Source: Ascarosepion bandense (Eukaryota; Mollusca; Cephalopoda; Sepiida; Sepiidae). From it: DNA of 64,000 bases. The translations under genes and the position numbers were made by a program. Under the pieces are notes generated by a model. That model was given only the letters and a program-made list of their open reading frames with translations. It was not told the DNA's origin and did no database searches. Where the stretch lies: assembly GCA_037127315.1 (NCBI GenBank), contig JBBBDQ010001122.1, forward strand, positions 5,535,001-5,599,000. The letters are read 5' to 3'. Positions 23,501-36,790 of this stretch are shown one piece after another (position 1 is the stretch's first letter; the number at the start of each line of letters is the position of its first letter).

Positions 23501-26500
23501 TAGTAGCCAAATTAAACAAACTGATAAAACAAGGCATACAAGAAAGACTAAATCAAGGTGGTAGTAATTGGGTGGGGGTGGAGGGGTCACCGATAGTAGC
23601 AATAGAGAAACCAGACAGAGACTTAAGGATATGCAAAAGCAATTTTCTAGGTGAATGTTTTTAGTCAGTCAGTTAAGTGCCATACGTGAAACACGCTTGG
23701 GCGATCATGTCTCTTTGGAAACATGACTGACTAGGCAGAAGATTATCTCGCAGTAGGTTGCCATTGCTTTCTGTGGTAGACTGGTTGCCGACCAAGGGTA
23801 TAGAACCCAATCTGTCCTGTTATTTAACCCATAACTGGAAGGAAGAGACGGATTAATACCTTTCCCAAGGGTATTTGCGCGTAAGTGAATGCAATGAATT
23901 CAGCTGGAATTCGAACTCAGCTCCCCAATTTCTTGTTCCAAGCCGATATCCAATGCACCACAACGCACATCCAAAGTCAGTTAAGTGCCATACATGAAAC
24001 ACGCTTGGATGATCATGTCTCGAAAGAGACATGACTGACTGGGCAGAAGATTATCCTGCAGTAGGTTGCCATTGCTTTCTGCGGTAGATTGGTTGCCAGC
24101 CAAGGCTATAGAACCCAATCTGTCCTGCTATTTAACCCATAACTGAAAGGAAGAGACGGATTAATACCTTTCCCAAGGGTATTTGCACGTAAGTGAATGC
24201 AATGAATTCAACTGGAATTTGAACTCGGCTCTCCGATTTCTCATTCCGAGTCGATATCCAATGCACCAAAAAAAAAAAAAAATGGAGTACTTTGCAAAAA
24301 TTGATTTCAAGTCAGCATACAATCAAACAGAAATTGACGATGAATTCAAGGAAATAACCACAATAAAATCCTGTATAGGCTTATTAAAATGGACTCATCT
24401 ATTGTTTGGGATAAAAACTCCCAGCCATATTTTTCAAAAAGCAACTGAAAGAGTCTTATTAAAAAACAAAATAAATATACCAGGATGATATAGGTGTAGG
24501 AGCAAGAACTAAAGAAGAATTAAAATACAAAAAAGAGCAAATTTTGATGATATTAAAAAAGGCAGGTTTGACCATAAACAAAGTGAAATGTAATTTTGAC
24601 TGTAAAAAAAGATCATATTTAAGATATCAAATATCAAAAGACGGCATATCACTCAATGTTAGAGCAGTTATTTCTTTGTTAGTCTAACAAACAAAGAAGA
24701 ATTAGAATCCTTTTGGGGGAATATAAATTTTTATAGTAAATATATACCAAGATACAGCAATATAACAGAGCCTTTTGCAAAATTATGCAAAAGAAATTTT
24801 AAAAAGTATGAATTTGGATGCAAAAGTAAATCATCATTTTTGAAACACTAAAGAATATTCTGAGGAGCAAACTAATAGTAAAAGTCTTTGATCCACAAAA
24901 AGAAATAATGTTAACCACTGACGCAACTGAAAAGACGATTGCTGCTGTTTTACCACAAGAAGAACACCCAATTATGTACATTTCAAGAAGGTTAACGTCA
25001 GCAAAAATTAACTACTTCAATATTAAAAAAAAAGTGCTATCAATTGTATAAACTCATGGCTCGTCCATTGGCTTTCAGGAATAGACTGAATGACGGTTAG
25101 GAACAGACTAACAGACACCTGGAAAGACAGGGAATGCTGGGAAAGACCAGATGATCTCACCAGGTCAGCAACCCAGAGTTCATTAACAATTGCTAAAAGA
25201 GAAAATATAAGGAAATGCCTTCAGGATTCACCGAAAGGGAGGGAGGATGATGAATCCAAATGGATCAATCGGCAATGAACCCGGAATGAAAAACAAACTA
25301 TGAATTTAGGAAAGTGCACGGACTTCCCATGTGTTTGTGGTCAGAAATTCAAAGAGCAAAGATTCACCTTACAAAAATAGGTTTTGCTTCTCTGAAAACG
25401 GTTCAAGAGCAGCGCTCTGCCAATGCAGATAAGACATTGGAAAACCAATGCCAGGATGCATACCACAGTGCTGAGGATATCCAAGCTGTTGAATTAAAGG
25501 ATGGGATGCAACCCCAACTGCCAAGAATCAAATTTCCACAACAGCAACACAAAAAAGACTAAAGTTACAAACTTGGTTCCAGGATATTCAAAAAACAAAG
25601 GAATACATTAAGAGATGCCCAAAATGAATGAAAAGAAAAATTTCAAGCAAGCAAAAATTCACTCATGGCCCAAGGAAACAGAGCCATGTGTTAGGGTCCA
25701 CATGGATCAGACACATATCAGAGATGGGGGATTTTTTTTAGTATTAATGGACTCATATTTAGAATGGTCAGAAGTTGTCAGAGTAAAAGACAAAAAAGCC
25801 ACCACAATAAAGAAAATACTTAAAACTATATTCTCAAGGAATGAAGTGCTCCAGACAATAGTCACTGAATTTTGCCATGAGAACTTATGTCCGTAGTTAA
25901 AACAAATTGAATGCATCCCATACAAGACACCACCATCTCACCCACAATCTAATTACATTGCAGAAAGAATGGTACAAATGGTGAAAATGGGATTGAAAGC
26001 TTTCTCACCACTTAATGAAAACATAGAAGCATATTTACCAAAAATGCTCCTCAATTAGAGCTTCATTCCACAGATAACTGAGCCCTTCGACATTAATGGG
26101 AGCCTCCATAACTATGTCCTTTGCAATGAAAGAAAAGTATGGTAGAGAAAGAATAAAGAGGCGAATCTGGAAGAAGCAAATTTCCGGATACAAAAAGGAC
26201 ACAACACGGCTATAGTTGAGAAAAAGGGACAACATATACTGGCACATGCAGATCAGTTCAGAATCGGAAACAAATTGGACGATGTGGAAATGGAAGGTCA
26301 GAAACAAGGACAACATATACTGGCACATGCAGATCAGTTCAGAATTGGAAACAAATTGGACAATGTGGAAATGGAAGGTCAGAAACAAGGACAACATATA
26401 ATGGCACATGTAGATTAGTTCAGATCAAAAATGAGGTTGATGATGTGGAAATGGAAGAAAGTGCAAATGAAAAGACAGATGAATATGAAGAAAAAATAAA

Positions 26501-29500
26501 GAGAAACCAAGATCACCATTAAAGAGAAAACAAGAAAGACAAGAGAAAGGACAATACAATATGTTGTGAATTCTTGTTGAGAAACCACACAAAATAATAA
26601 ATAACAAAAACAGATATAGAGATAGAAAATGTAAGTTATATTGAACAAAAATATACAAACTGGAACACGGGTTAGTCAATTCAGGAATACTGTTAGTAGA
26701 AATCAATATATACAGTCTTGTAGTGAAAAAGTATGTCCGGGTAATGAGTCTATATCCAAAACACTCCAACTTACTATGCACCAACCTACAAGCCAACTGA
26801 CTCCTTACTAACTCTCTAGCTACTCAACCCCTGCCATACTCTGTATAGGCAGGATTATATGTACACATCAGGCAAGTCCATTCTTGTATCCAAAAAGGAA
26901 TGATCCCCAACACAATACAAAAATAATCAGGAGTAGTAAAAGAAAAAAAGCAAGGGTGTACAACCTCTTTAATTCAGGGAGGTGCAGTAATGTATGTAAA
27001 TTAATAGGCAAGTATAAACAGAGAATAAGAGTGGTAAGAAACAGAAAACCCGTCATCACAAAGGACAAAGACAGCTGTGCTATGACTATCACTATGTACA
27101 AAAAAATTGGAAACTTACAACGGGAACATGTTTCAACATATGGCCATAAGCTCTTGAATTACAAAGAGACCATATAAAAATAAACATGCTACTAATGTTT
27201 AAAATCAGCTTTCCTTAAAGTTAATGAAAAATAATTTTCTTACGAACCCAAAATAAGTGAAATCACCATTGAGTGAAACTTTACATAAATGCCTCAATTT
27301 TAACTTGATTAAAACAAAATGAGACAGATAAAAGGGAAAACCGGAATTCTGTTTAAATTCATTGCAGTTCAGGAAATGGGAAACCAATTTTGTATTACAA
27401 GATCCTTAAGTGAGCAATTCTACAATTTAATCAAGACTTACCTAGAGAATTGGTTATATATAATTTCCATCATGGGAATTGAGGTCTGTAAGGTAGCAAG
27501 AACCTGCTGACAGGTCTCAGGAGATGCTCCACTCTGTAATGTACGCTCTACTTCTTGGCTGGAGAGAGAAAGAAAAGAAATAAATGCATTTTTAAAATAA
27601 AGTACAATATACGACATGAGGTATTACCAAAAAGTTGAGAATTGGAACAGTGAATGGAAACCAAATGTATTACAAACTTTTGCCATTGTACCGTTTGGAA
27701 ACGAGCACCGAAACAACAGAAGTGTGTGGAAATTAGTTATAAAAAAAAGTAAGTAATTATTAGCAAAACTAACAGACAGGCAGCTCACATGTCCTATTTC
27801 TTATATTTTATAACCAGTAGAGGAGTTTAGAACCGAAATAGCACAATAATTAAAATTACATTTATTAGCAATAGTATAAATAAATATATAGAATTTTTAC
27901 AAATCAAGAGCACACTTAAAATATTTAAGTTACTTTATGATTTTATAAGCTATTGAAAAAAAACTTTTAAAAATAAAAATATCAAAGAATTATCTGATTA
28001 CAATAAATTTTTTAGTATTTGTTTATTAATGAATCAATTTTATAAAGGGGTATGTTACAAGAAAACTGAGTAGAAATATTCTCTCAGGTCAGTTACTTAA
28101 TCTGTCCATGCTTCTACAATAAAAGAGTTGATTTAGCAAATATTTACATTCCTTTAAAGATAAATCCATGGAGATATCAGAGTAGATGAAATTTTATTCA
28201 ATATTGCAAGTTCTTACATAGAAATATATCTTTGTGTAATAAAACTCAACAATTACTTAAATAGATTGCATACTTAATTGACATGGTCAGGGATGAGGAA
28301 ATGACCAACAAGGTGCTGGATAACCTTCCTATTTTTATTATTATACTATTCTTCACCTGATACAGGGCTGCCCCTCAAGGTAGACGGTTACTAAATGAGA
28401 TTGTATAAAGGCATCATCATTTTATGATGATATGTAGGATAGATAACAGAGTTAAAGAAGTTAAGATTGTAACGTTCAGTGAAGCATCTTTTGAGAGACT
28501 GTTCTACAATTGTTGTGGACCCAGAATAGGTCCGGAAGAAAACTCAAACTCAAGAATTAGTGAAACATATATATTAAATGGAAAACAAATACAAGAGTGT
28601 TACACGTCAGCCTGACTGTCAAATATTAGATTGGGGTGACTCAACCCAACTCAACTATCCTGAGAGGCATATTCTGTCGGTATTCATAATAATAGGAAGA
28701 GTTCATTATAGTCCAAAAAGGGTAGGTCCCATAACAACAATGAAACAGTTTTGAGAATTAAGTTATCTGAGTGGAATTTCTTCATGACCAATGAAATATG
28801 AAGAGAATGAAGGTGAATTGATGCAGTTTACAGGGCTTGACGATGTGAAAAGTTAAAGTACTAAACCAGGATTTGACCTGAATGGGGCAATTTATGTTCA
28901 GATTCCAACATCAGACTCCACCCATTCATCTTTATTTTGATCTGCTATTTCCTGTTGACAGCTAACATAGGAATAATTTTTACTTACAAATCTGCACTCG
29001 ATTTACTGTTCTGTAGACAGGTACATACATATGCTGGTATCATTGCAGTCACTTCTCTCTTGAAGCTGTCTATATAGAGTTAGACAGCTCTATTATGATC
29101 TTTGGAATAAAATCAAGCTTGTAACATTCCATCACCATGGACTAGACCCTAAATTTACTGCTGTCTTAATGAACAGTTCAATGAGGCTCTTTGCCTTGGA
29201 CATCTATTGAGACTAAAGCTCACTCCAAACCTAAAAATGAACTCATATATATATGAACCATTGCTAAATATGTTGGGGAAAAAAGTCAGTTTCTTAGATA
29301 AATAACAATATGCAGGTTCACATAAAAAAAAATCAAATCCGAGGTCATACTTCCAAAGATCAAAAATCAGCCTTTTATGTTGAATGTCAAAAAATACCAG
29401 TTGTAAATCAAAACACACCATTACCAGTTGTAACTCAAAACACACCATTACCTCTTCAACCAAGAAGAGGGCAAGCAATTCTGTGCTCCAAAGTAGTGTT

Positions 29501-32500
29501 CATTAATTGGGGTAAAAAAAGGTTGTGATTGATCGAAACTGGTAGAGAAGCACAAACAATTACCATATTTCAAGGCTTTATAAAGTTGGCTCGTTCTTGA
29601 TTGGAATTTGTTATTCTCAACATATAGCACAAACAGAACATTCTTTCTCCATCCTCACAATTCCTTGTACCACTCTAGAGAGTACACTAAATCCTCCTAC
29701 CATGCTCCATCTCTATAAGAGACAGATCAAAACAAAAATGGAGTGTTGCTGCCATATCAGGGCTGAAGCTGCCCAATCTTCACATTCTAGCCTTGAGTTT
29801 AGAAGTGTTTGCATGGCCTTGTGGGTGATGACTTGATTTCTACTTTACAACCCCTTTTCAACAGTTGAAATGCTAGTAGCCTTTCACTACTCTATTGCTA
29901 TTTTCATGGCAGGTGTTCTGACAAGCTACATTTCTTATTTTCCCCATTTCAGACCTTCACAGTTTTAAGTCAACATCATTATTCCTTTCATATTCCATTG
30001 GTAAGGAGTAAGTTCTACTTAGAGAGCTTCTTCCCCAGAAATGTTACTTTGTGGAACAGGCAAACACAGCTAGGCAACAATGCTAAAACAATGAAGCAAT
30101 GAAAATGTTAGAAAGAAAAACTCATTAAAAACTTTACATCATTTAAAAGAGGCTGCAAGATGAAGATGACAATTGAAAAGGAATCAATCATTAGAAATAG
30201 TGCGTAATTGTTGTGGAGTAGTTTTCGCACTGAAGGTTATAATCGTGCTATGTCAGTTGCTAATTGACTTAACGTACCCAAAATGTTAGAAACTTGGTAA
30301 TCTTCCACTGAAAGCTGACTTCTTAGTATTTGGTAAACTGCCGACTAATATCACTGCCTAGTAGTTCTAGTGAACTCCAATAGAAGTCTAAAGAACTCCT
30401 ATGAACTTCCCAAGTACTTCTCAAGAATTTTCTGTTAACTCTTATTAATATAGGAGGGAGAGTCCATTATCTGAGGAATAGGTGTGTTTCACTATAACAG
30501 TAATACAAGTAAAAATGGGAGAAAAATTTGAGAAAATAAAAAAGTTAGAAGGATTATATCTCATTAATGCTATTAGCTAACCTAAGAGTTTTGGTAAATG
30601 AACAGAAACGAAAGTAAACAGTGTCATAAAATGACTTCTCTACCCTTTCAAAAGAGCACCAACATGATGGCTTAATTTCCAACAATTTGTTAAAAGGTTA
30701 CCAGCAAATAGGTGGCTCACTCACCAGTAACTGTTGAAGATCTCCCACACTTTTTGGAACTTGGTAAGAGCAATACTCATAGCAAAGTCAGTACTAAGAG
30801 AAGGTTCAGGTTCCATGACAGAGTCAAGGAAATTTTTAGCTGGCAGTTCTTCCTGAAATAAAAAAGAACAAATCAAATAGTATCATAACATCAATACTGA
30901 AGACAGTTTTTTTTGCTCTTGTGACAATCCATTTTTACTGTTTCTGACATATTCTTATAGCCAAAGTGTCAGTTTAACAGCAATCCCACAAGGTTTAGAT
31001 ATGTTATTTTCTTGTGATTTATCTAAAATGACACAGGAAGATCAATTAATACTCTTTAAGAGAATATTACTTTGTAATACACAGATCACGAGCCATGCAG
31101 ACAGACACCAGTGCGGACAGAACGAGCCGTGCGGACAGACACCAGTGCGGACTGAATGAGCCGTGCGGACAGACACCAGTGCGGACTGAATGAGCCGTGC
31201 GGACAGACACCAGTGCGGACTGAACTTGCCAGTCGGACAGACACCAGTGTGGACAGAAAGAGTTGCGGAGCAGTTTTACCAGAGATTTATGGTTGAGACG
31301 AGACAGCACCGCTTGCCTAAAAAGAACTCTGACTTAAACCCTGTGCCAGACTTAGCAGAATCAGCCAAAGTGTTACATTTCAACTGTAGACAAGGTTTGA
31401 GAAGATAGCTATCTGCTTGAAGTACAAGAATCAAAGATATAAAGTTTTACTACTTTTTTTTTTGAAGATATTCTTTTTTTCTCTTCTTGTGACTTCTTCA
31501 TTGGAAACGACTTCATTTGCAGCAGCTCCTGAAGGCTATTCAACTTCACCTGTTTTAGTATCAAATCAAACAATGTTGGATAAGATTGGGTGTGGTCTAA
31601 GGTGTTTTATCCATTGATCCAGCCCTGAGAATTGGGCAGACTGAGAACAGAAGGAAGTGGGGCAGGTGTTAAACATTAACCTGTTGGAACCAGAACAAAC
31701 TTCAGAAAATTTCAGACATCTTTTTCATTATTATGTTGATAAATCTTCTTATTAAAAAAAAAAGTGGAATTCTTTTAAACATATGCATTCTAAACACTGA
31801 ACATGACAAAATTTTTAAAAAGACAATACCCATACTTTAGTGCCTGACTGTTGCTCCAAGAGTTGATCCAAATTTGAGTTGATGTCCACTTCTCCAGCTA
31901 AAGATGCTTTACAAATTTGCTGCAAGATTTCAATGGATTCCAAGCTGCACTTAACTTCAGCCTTGTAGCTATGAAGAACAAATAAAATTAAATTCCTAAA
32001 ATCAGTATTAAAATATTTGAGTGCATTACAATGCAAGAGGTCAAGGCACCAAAAGTACTAATACACTAGCATGCAAATGTTTGGTACCAACTATATAAAG
32101 TGATTATACAATTTTATTTTAAGAAATTAAGATTATTGCCTTTATTATTAGTATTTGTAGACCTTAAGGACTGGAAAATAAGTTGTTGCATTTTCATAGG
32201 TGTAATGTAAAAGAGAATATACCACTTTCAGGAGACTGAATTTGAAAAGAGGCCATGTAAAAACTATTGGGCTAATGAAAAATCAGAGATGATAAAACAT
32301 GATCATATGCAAATTTTTTAAGTAGGAATTGTTCCAACTTATTAACGCAAGTGTAAATGTTGTAGAGTAGCTAGCACTCCTTCAGCACTCTAACCGATGG
32401 ACTGGCTCATAACATGAAAGAGTCGACAAGTATGTATTTAAAGGGTCGTTTTTAATAAGTTAGGACAAGCAAAATAATATTTGGACTGAATGACTTCATC

Positions 32501-35500
32501 ACCATTTGGACCCTCCTCTCTTTTGCTCATAAGTTTTGTCTTGTTAATTGTTTGTAACTTACTGTTCTGTATTTTTTGTATATATCTGTTAGCACTGGAT
32601 ACTGTGCTGAATAAATATATTAAGCGCTCATTCTTCTCTAATATTTCTCTATATTTTTGAGATGAGATAGTATTTACACTATTGACATTGTTTGGACTAC
32701 TGTACTCATTTTACTGCCAGGTTTATGACATTTCAGCCATTGTACTCTCCAGTCTTCTTCAGTTGCTAGGAATTTCGAACTGAACCATTTATTACAATCA
32801 CTCAAGGACACATGACTCAGTGGATATAGATGTTGGTTAGTTCCAGTGACTTGACCTAAAGAGTTGAGTCCAATACCAGGCTACATCAATGGACAGAACA
32901 AATATCTTAGAAAGTGAAAGAGATAACTACAATACAATACATCAAAAGCCAGTAAGGAGCTTGAGGAAGCAGTTCGATGAAACCCTAAAAGATTCAAGAT
33001 CTGTAAAATTAACAAAGGAGAATCTAGAAGAGTGGCTAATCAAGGTTGATAAGTCTGGCTTACCTGGCCGATATAAAGCTTGGATTTATCAACACGTCAT
33101 CCTTCCAAAAATACTATGGCCCATAACTATCTACGATTTCACTTCATTCCATGGTAGAACTTATAGAACGAAGCATAACATCTCGACTGCGCAGGTGGTT
33201 AGGACTGCCAAGATCCCTATGCAGTGCAGTGTTATACAGAAAAGCAAACGCACTAAAACTCCTGTTTAAAAGCCTATACGAGGAATTTAAAGTAGCTAAA
33301 GTGAGAGCCGCAAGCCATTATGAATGCTCAAAAGATCCCAAAGTAGCCGGTGTGGGGATATCCGTTTATACAGGTAAAAAAAATGGAATGCCTCAAAAGA
33401 ATTAAATACAGCAAAAAAAGAATCCGAGAAAAGGCCATACTAGGGACTGTAGCTACAGGACGCACGGGCCTTGAATTCTTCCTCTCAGAAAAATATGACA
33501 AACTGCAAGGGAAAAAGAAAAGTCATCTTTTGCAGGAAGAAATCAGAAATGGTAAAGAAGAGAAACGAATAGCAATCCAAGCAAGGGGCATGGATCAAAT
33601 GGAACTATGTTGAGTCACCAAATCAAATGGTTTGAAATATGGCACAGGGAATCCAGATTAAAATTTCTGATTCGAGTGGTATACGACACCCTGCCAAGCC
33701 CCACAGATTTACTATAATGGTATGAAACCCAGTCACCAAATTGTCATTTTTGTGGGTGTAAAGGTACCCTAAAACATATCCTGAGCAGCTGTAAATCTGC
33801 ACTGTCTGATGGGCATTACAGATGGCGCCACAACAAAATTTTAAAAAAGATTGTGAACATAGTTCAAAATGCTATCGAAGATAAGGTTTACAACCCAGAC
33901 ACAAGGCAGATAAAATTTATTAAAGCAGGCAAAAAACCCTACAAAATAGAAAGGCAAATCCAAACCTGTTATCTTCTGCAACAGACTGGGAATTAAGGGG
34001 CTGATATAGGCTCGAGATTGAAATTCCCAGAGCAAATTGCCACTACAAAACTTCATCCAGATATAGTTTTCTTCTCACATAATTTAAAGAAGATAGTTTT
34101 GTGGGAACTGACAGTCCCCTGGGAAGAAAATGCAGAAGAAGCCCATGAAAGGAAAAAGTTGAAATACGATGAACTGCTGGAGAGTTGCAGGGATAAAGGC
34201 TGGAAGGCTAGCTGCACTCCGAGAGAAGTAGGGACTAGAGGATTTGTAGCAAGGTCCTTAAGCAAAGCCTTAACGGATATAGGGTTAGTAGGAGCAAAAA
34301 AAAGGAGAGCACTCAAGTCCATAACCAAAACAGCGGAAAGGACAGCTAATTGGTTATGGATTAAAAGGGCGAGTACCTGTATTTCGCAAAAACAAATGGG
34401 TAGCTAAAATTCCTCGAAATTCTGCATTTCTCATTTTTCGATAGTACTCATAAACATGTTAAAATGTACAGATAGGTTTTAAATCAATGTATATAACTGT
34501 AATTGTTTTCTTTTTTTATTTGGTTGACCCTTTCCTCTTTTGCTTGTTCATAACTTATCTATTTATGTATGGCTTTAAAAACCGTGATTAATTCTTAGTC
34601 GATGGTTGTTTTTTTTTTTGGTTTTTTTTTTTTGGTTTTTTTTTGGTTTTTTACAAGAAAATAGCTTCGTACTTTTATTTTTTTAAAATTTAGTACGAGT
34701 TCATGTACGGTTCACCTCTTTATGCAAACTGGCTTTGACTGTCGTCAATCGGAAGCATTTGTAAGACTTTGTACGGGGCCTAAATTTTATAAATTTTGTT
34801 TCTACTGTCAAAGCGCTCATTGAGGGTGGACCAGAGATTGACCATCTTTGGTCAGGTTGGCGTGTTGAGGAGGATATGATGTTGAGAGATCCAAAACCTC
34901 CTAGTGATCCACGTAAAGAAATCACTGACGACACCCTCTAGTGCCCCCACTACGGTGTGTATGTTTGAAATCTCATGATTTTTATGAAGTACTAACCTTC
35001 AAGTGGCACAAGATAACATTTGGGTCTAATCAGATTATTAGTTTACAAATTACAGTTATTTAAGTGAAGCTACTGTTGCAAATTTTCAAAACAAAGGAAA
35101 AATCTGAATTTCATGTGTTAATATAGCATTGCTTTCTGATGGGAAAAAATACCGTTCAAGCACAGCAATGGCTTTATAAGTGTTATTCAGACTTAGGTCG
35201 CCCAAAATTGGCAGGTGTCCTGGAAAAACACCAAAAACTCTACGAACTTCTTTTGGATTGTAAATTGAAGTTTCATGAGATAGCAGAGAAGTTGAACATA
35301 TCAGAAGGCAGTGTATTCACTATTTTGCAAGAACATTTGTCAGTGAGAAAGCTGTGTTCAAAGTAGGTGCTGAGTTTGTTCACAGTCGATCAAAAACAAC
35401 AACGCGTTGATGGTTCAGAGCATTGTTTGTACCTATTTCAACACAACAAGTTTTTGCATAGGTATGTGACAATGGATGAAACATAGATCCACCAATTCAC

Positions 35501-36753
35501 TCTGGAGTCAAATCAGCAGTCAGCTGAGTGGACAGCAGCAGATGAAAGCCGTCCAAAGCAACCAAAGACACAAACATCAACAGGCAAGATTTTGGCCTTC
35601 GTATTTTGGGATGAGCAAGGTAATTTGTTCGATTATCTTGAGATAATAAAATATGAAAAAAAGAAAAACATTTGAAATCTAATGATCAAAATAAAATACT
35701 GTACACCATAAAAGATTAAAATGTGCTGGAATAATCCATAAAAATATGATTGGCTTATACAGTGGTAATAATAAATCAAAAGACACACAGACATATTGAG
35801 ATGTTTAAAAGTCTTGTCACTGATCATGTTCTTATCAAAATATTATTATGTTATTTATGTATGTGTTTATTATTTATTGAAACCAAAATATACAACTTCT
35901 TTTATGCACTACGTCTCTTCAGGACATGAGCAATCATGGCTCTCCTCAACTTCCTACTCCTTATGGCCCTTAATAGTGTTTCTCTCTTTGCCAAGCCTCT
36001 TACCCTGTTCCACTATCCATTCACACAAGCTTGTCAGGTAGGTAGTTTGCTGCCTTCACTTATCTCTCTTGCTGTTGATATTACCCTGTGAGGAATAGTT
36101 TTCCAAGCTTTCTTTTCTCACTGTATCCAAAAGTTTCCACTGTCTCTCTTTGATTCAGAATTTTTTTTGTTACCACTTTATTTAAGACTTCTTCAGTGCT
36201 TATTCACTCTGCCCATGGAATTCTCAGTATCCTTCTGTAGAACCACATTTCTATTGCCTCCATTTTTCTCTACACCTGTGAACTGATTGTCTGATATTCA
36301 TTACCATACAATTAACAAATCTAATAAAGTAATAACATTAACACGAAATGAAGTTTGATACTCACTCAGGATTTAATGTTAAAAGAGGCTCCAAAACAAA
36401 ACTGCTGTCTTCCAGTTTTGAAGAGACATGGGAGCAATCAATTAATTCTAGAGAAATAGGAAATTTTATGAATTACTAAAACACTGAAAAGAATCAATCA
36501 ACCAAGATAAGAATTTTGTAGGTAACATTTTATGAGCAAAGTATTTTTTTAATGAAAAAAAAAAACAAAAAAAAAAAACTTAAATCATTCCAAGATTTAT
36601 TTCAACTTATTCAATTCATTCATTTTCTTGTCATTACACAATATTTATGAAGTTGGACTTCCAAGAATTTATTGTTATATTCTTTTCTATATTTCTGCAT
36701 TTATATGCAAATTTAAATAAAAATAAAAATGGCAAACTTGAATCTGAGTGCCT

Positions 36754-36790
<37 letters not shown>

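Larger units (their letters stand above)
23110..26460 (+). mobile_element. Ty3/gypsy pol remnant with two SINEs inserted in RT
   Basis: In order on the plus strand: protease-like DMGSEITLRP (23,130), RT N-terminus (23,350-23,645), two SINEs (23,663-24,267), RT fingers/palm (24,285-24,660), RNase H (about 24,870-25,050), an unrecognised segment (25,060-25,560), and integrase (25,570-26,220) with a repeated C-terminal tail. Many stops and frameshifts. No LTR pair was found. It lies in the SWT1-like intron between exons 14 and 15, in antisense to the gene. Confidence 0.75.
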
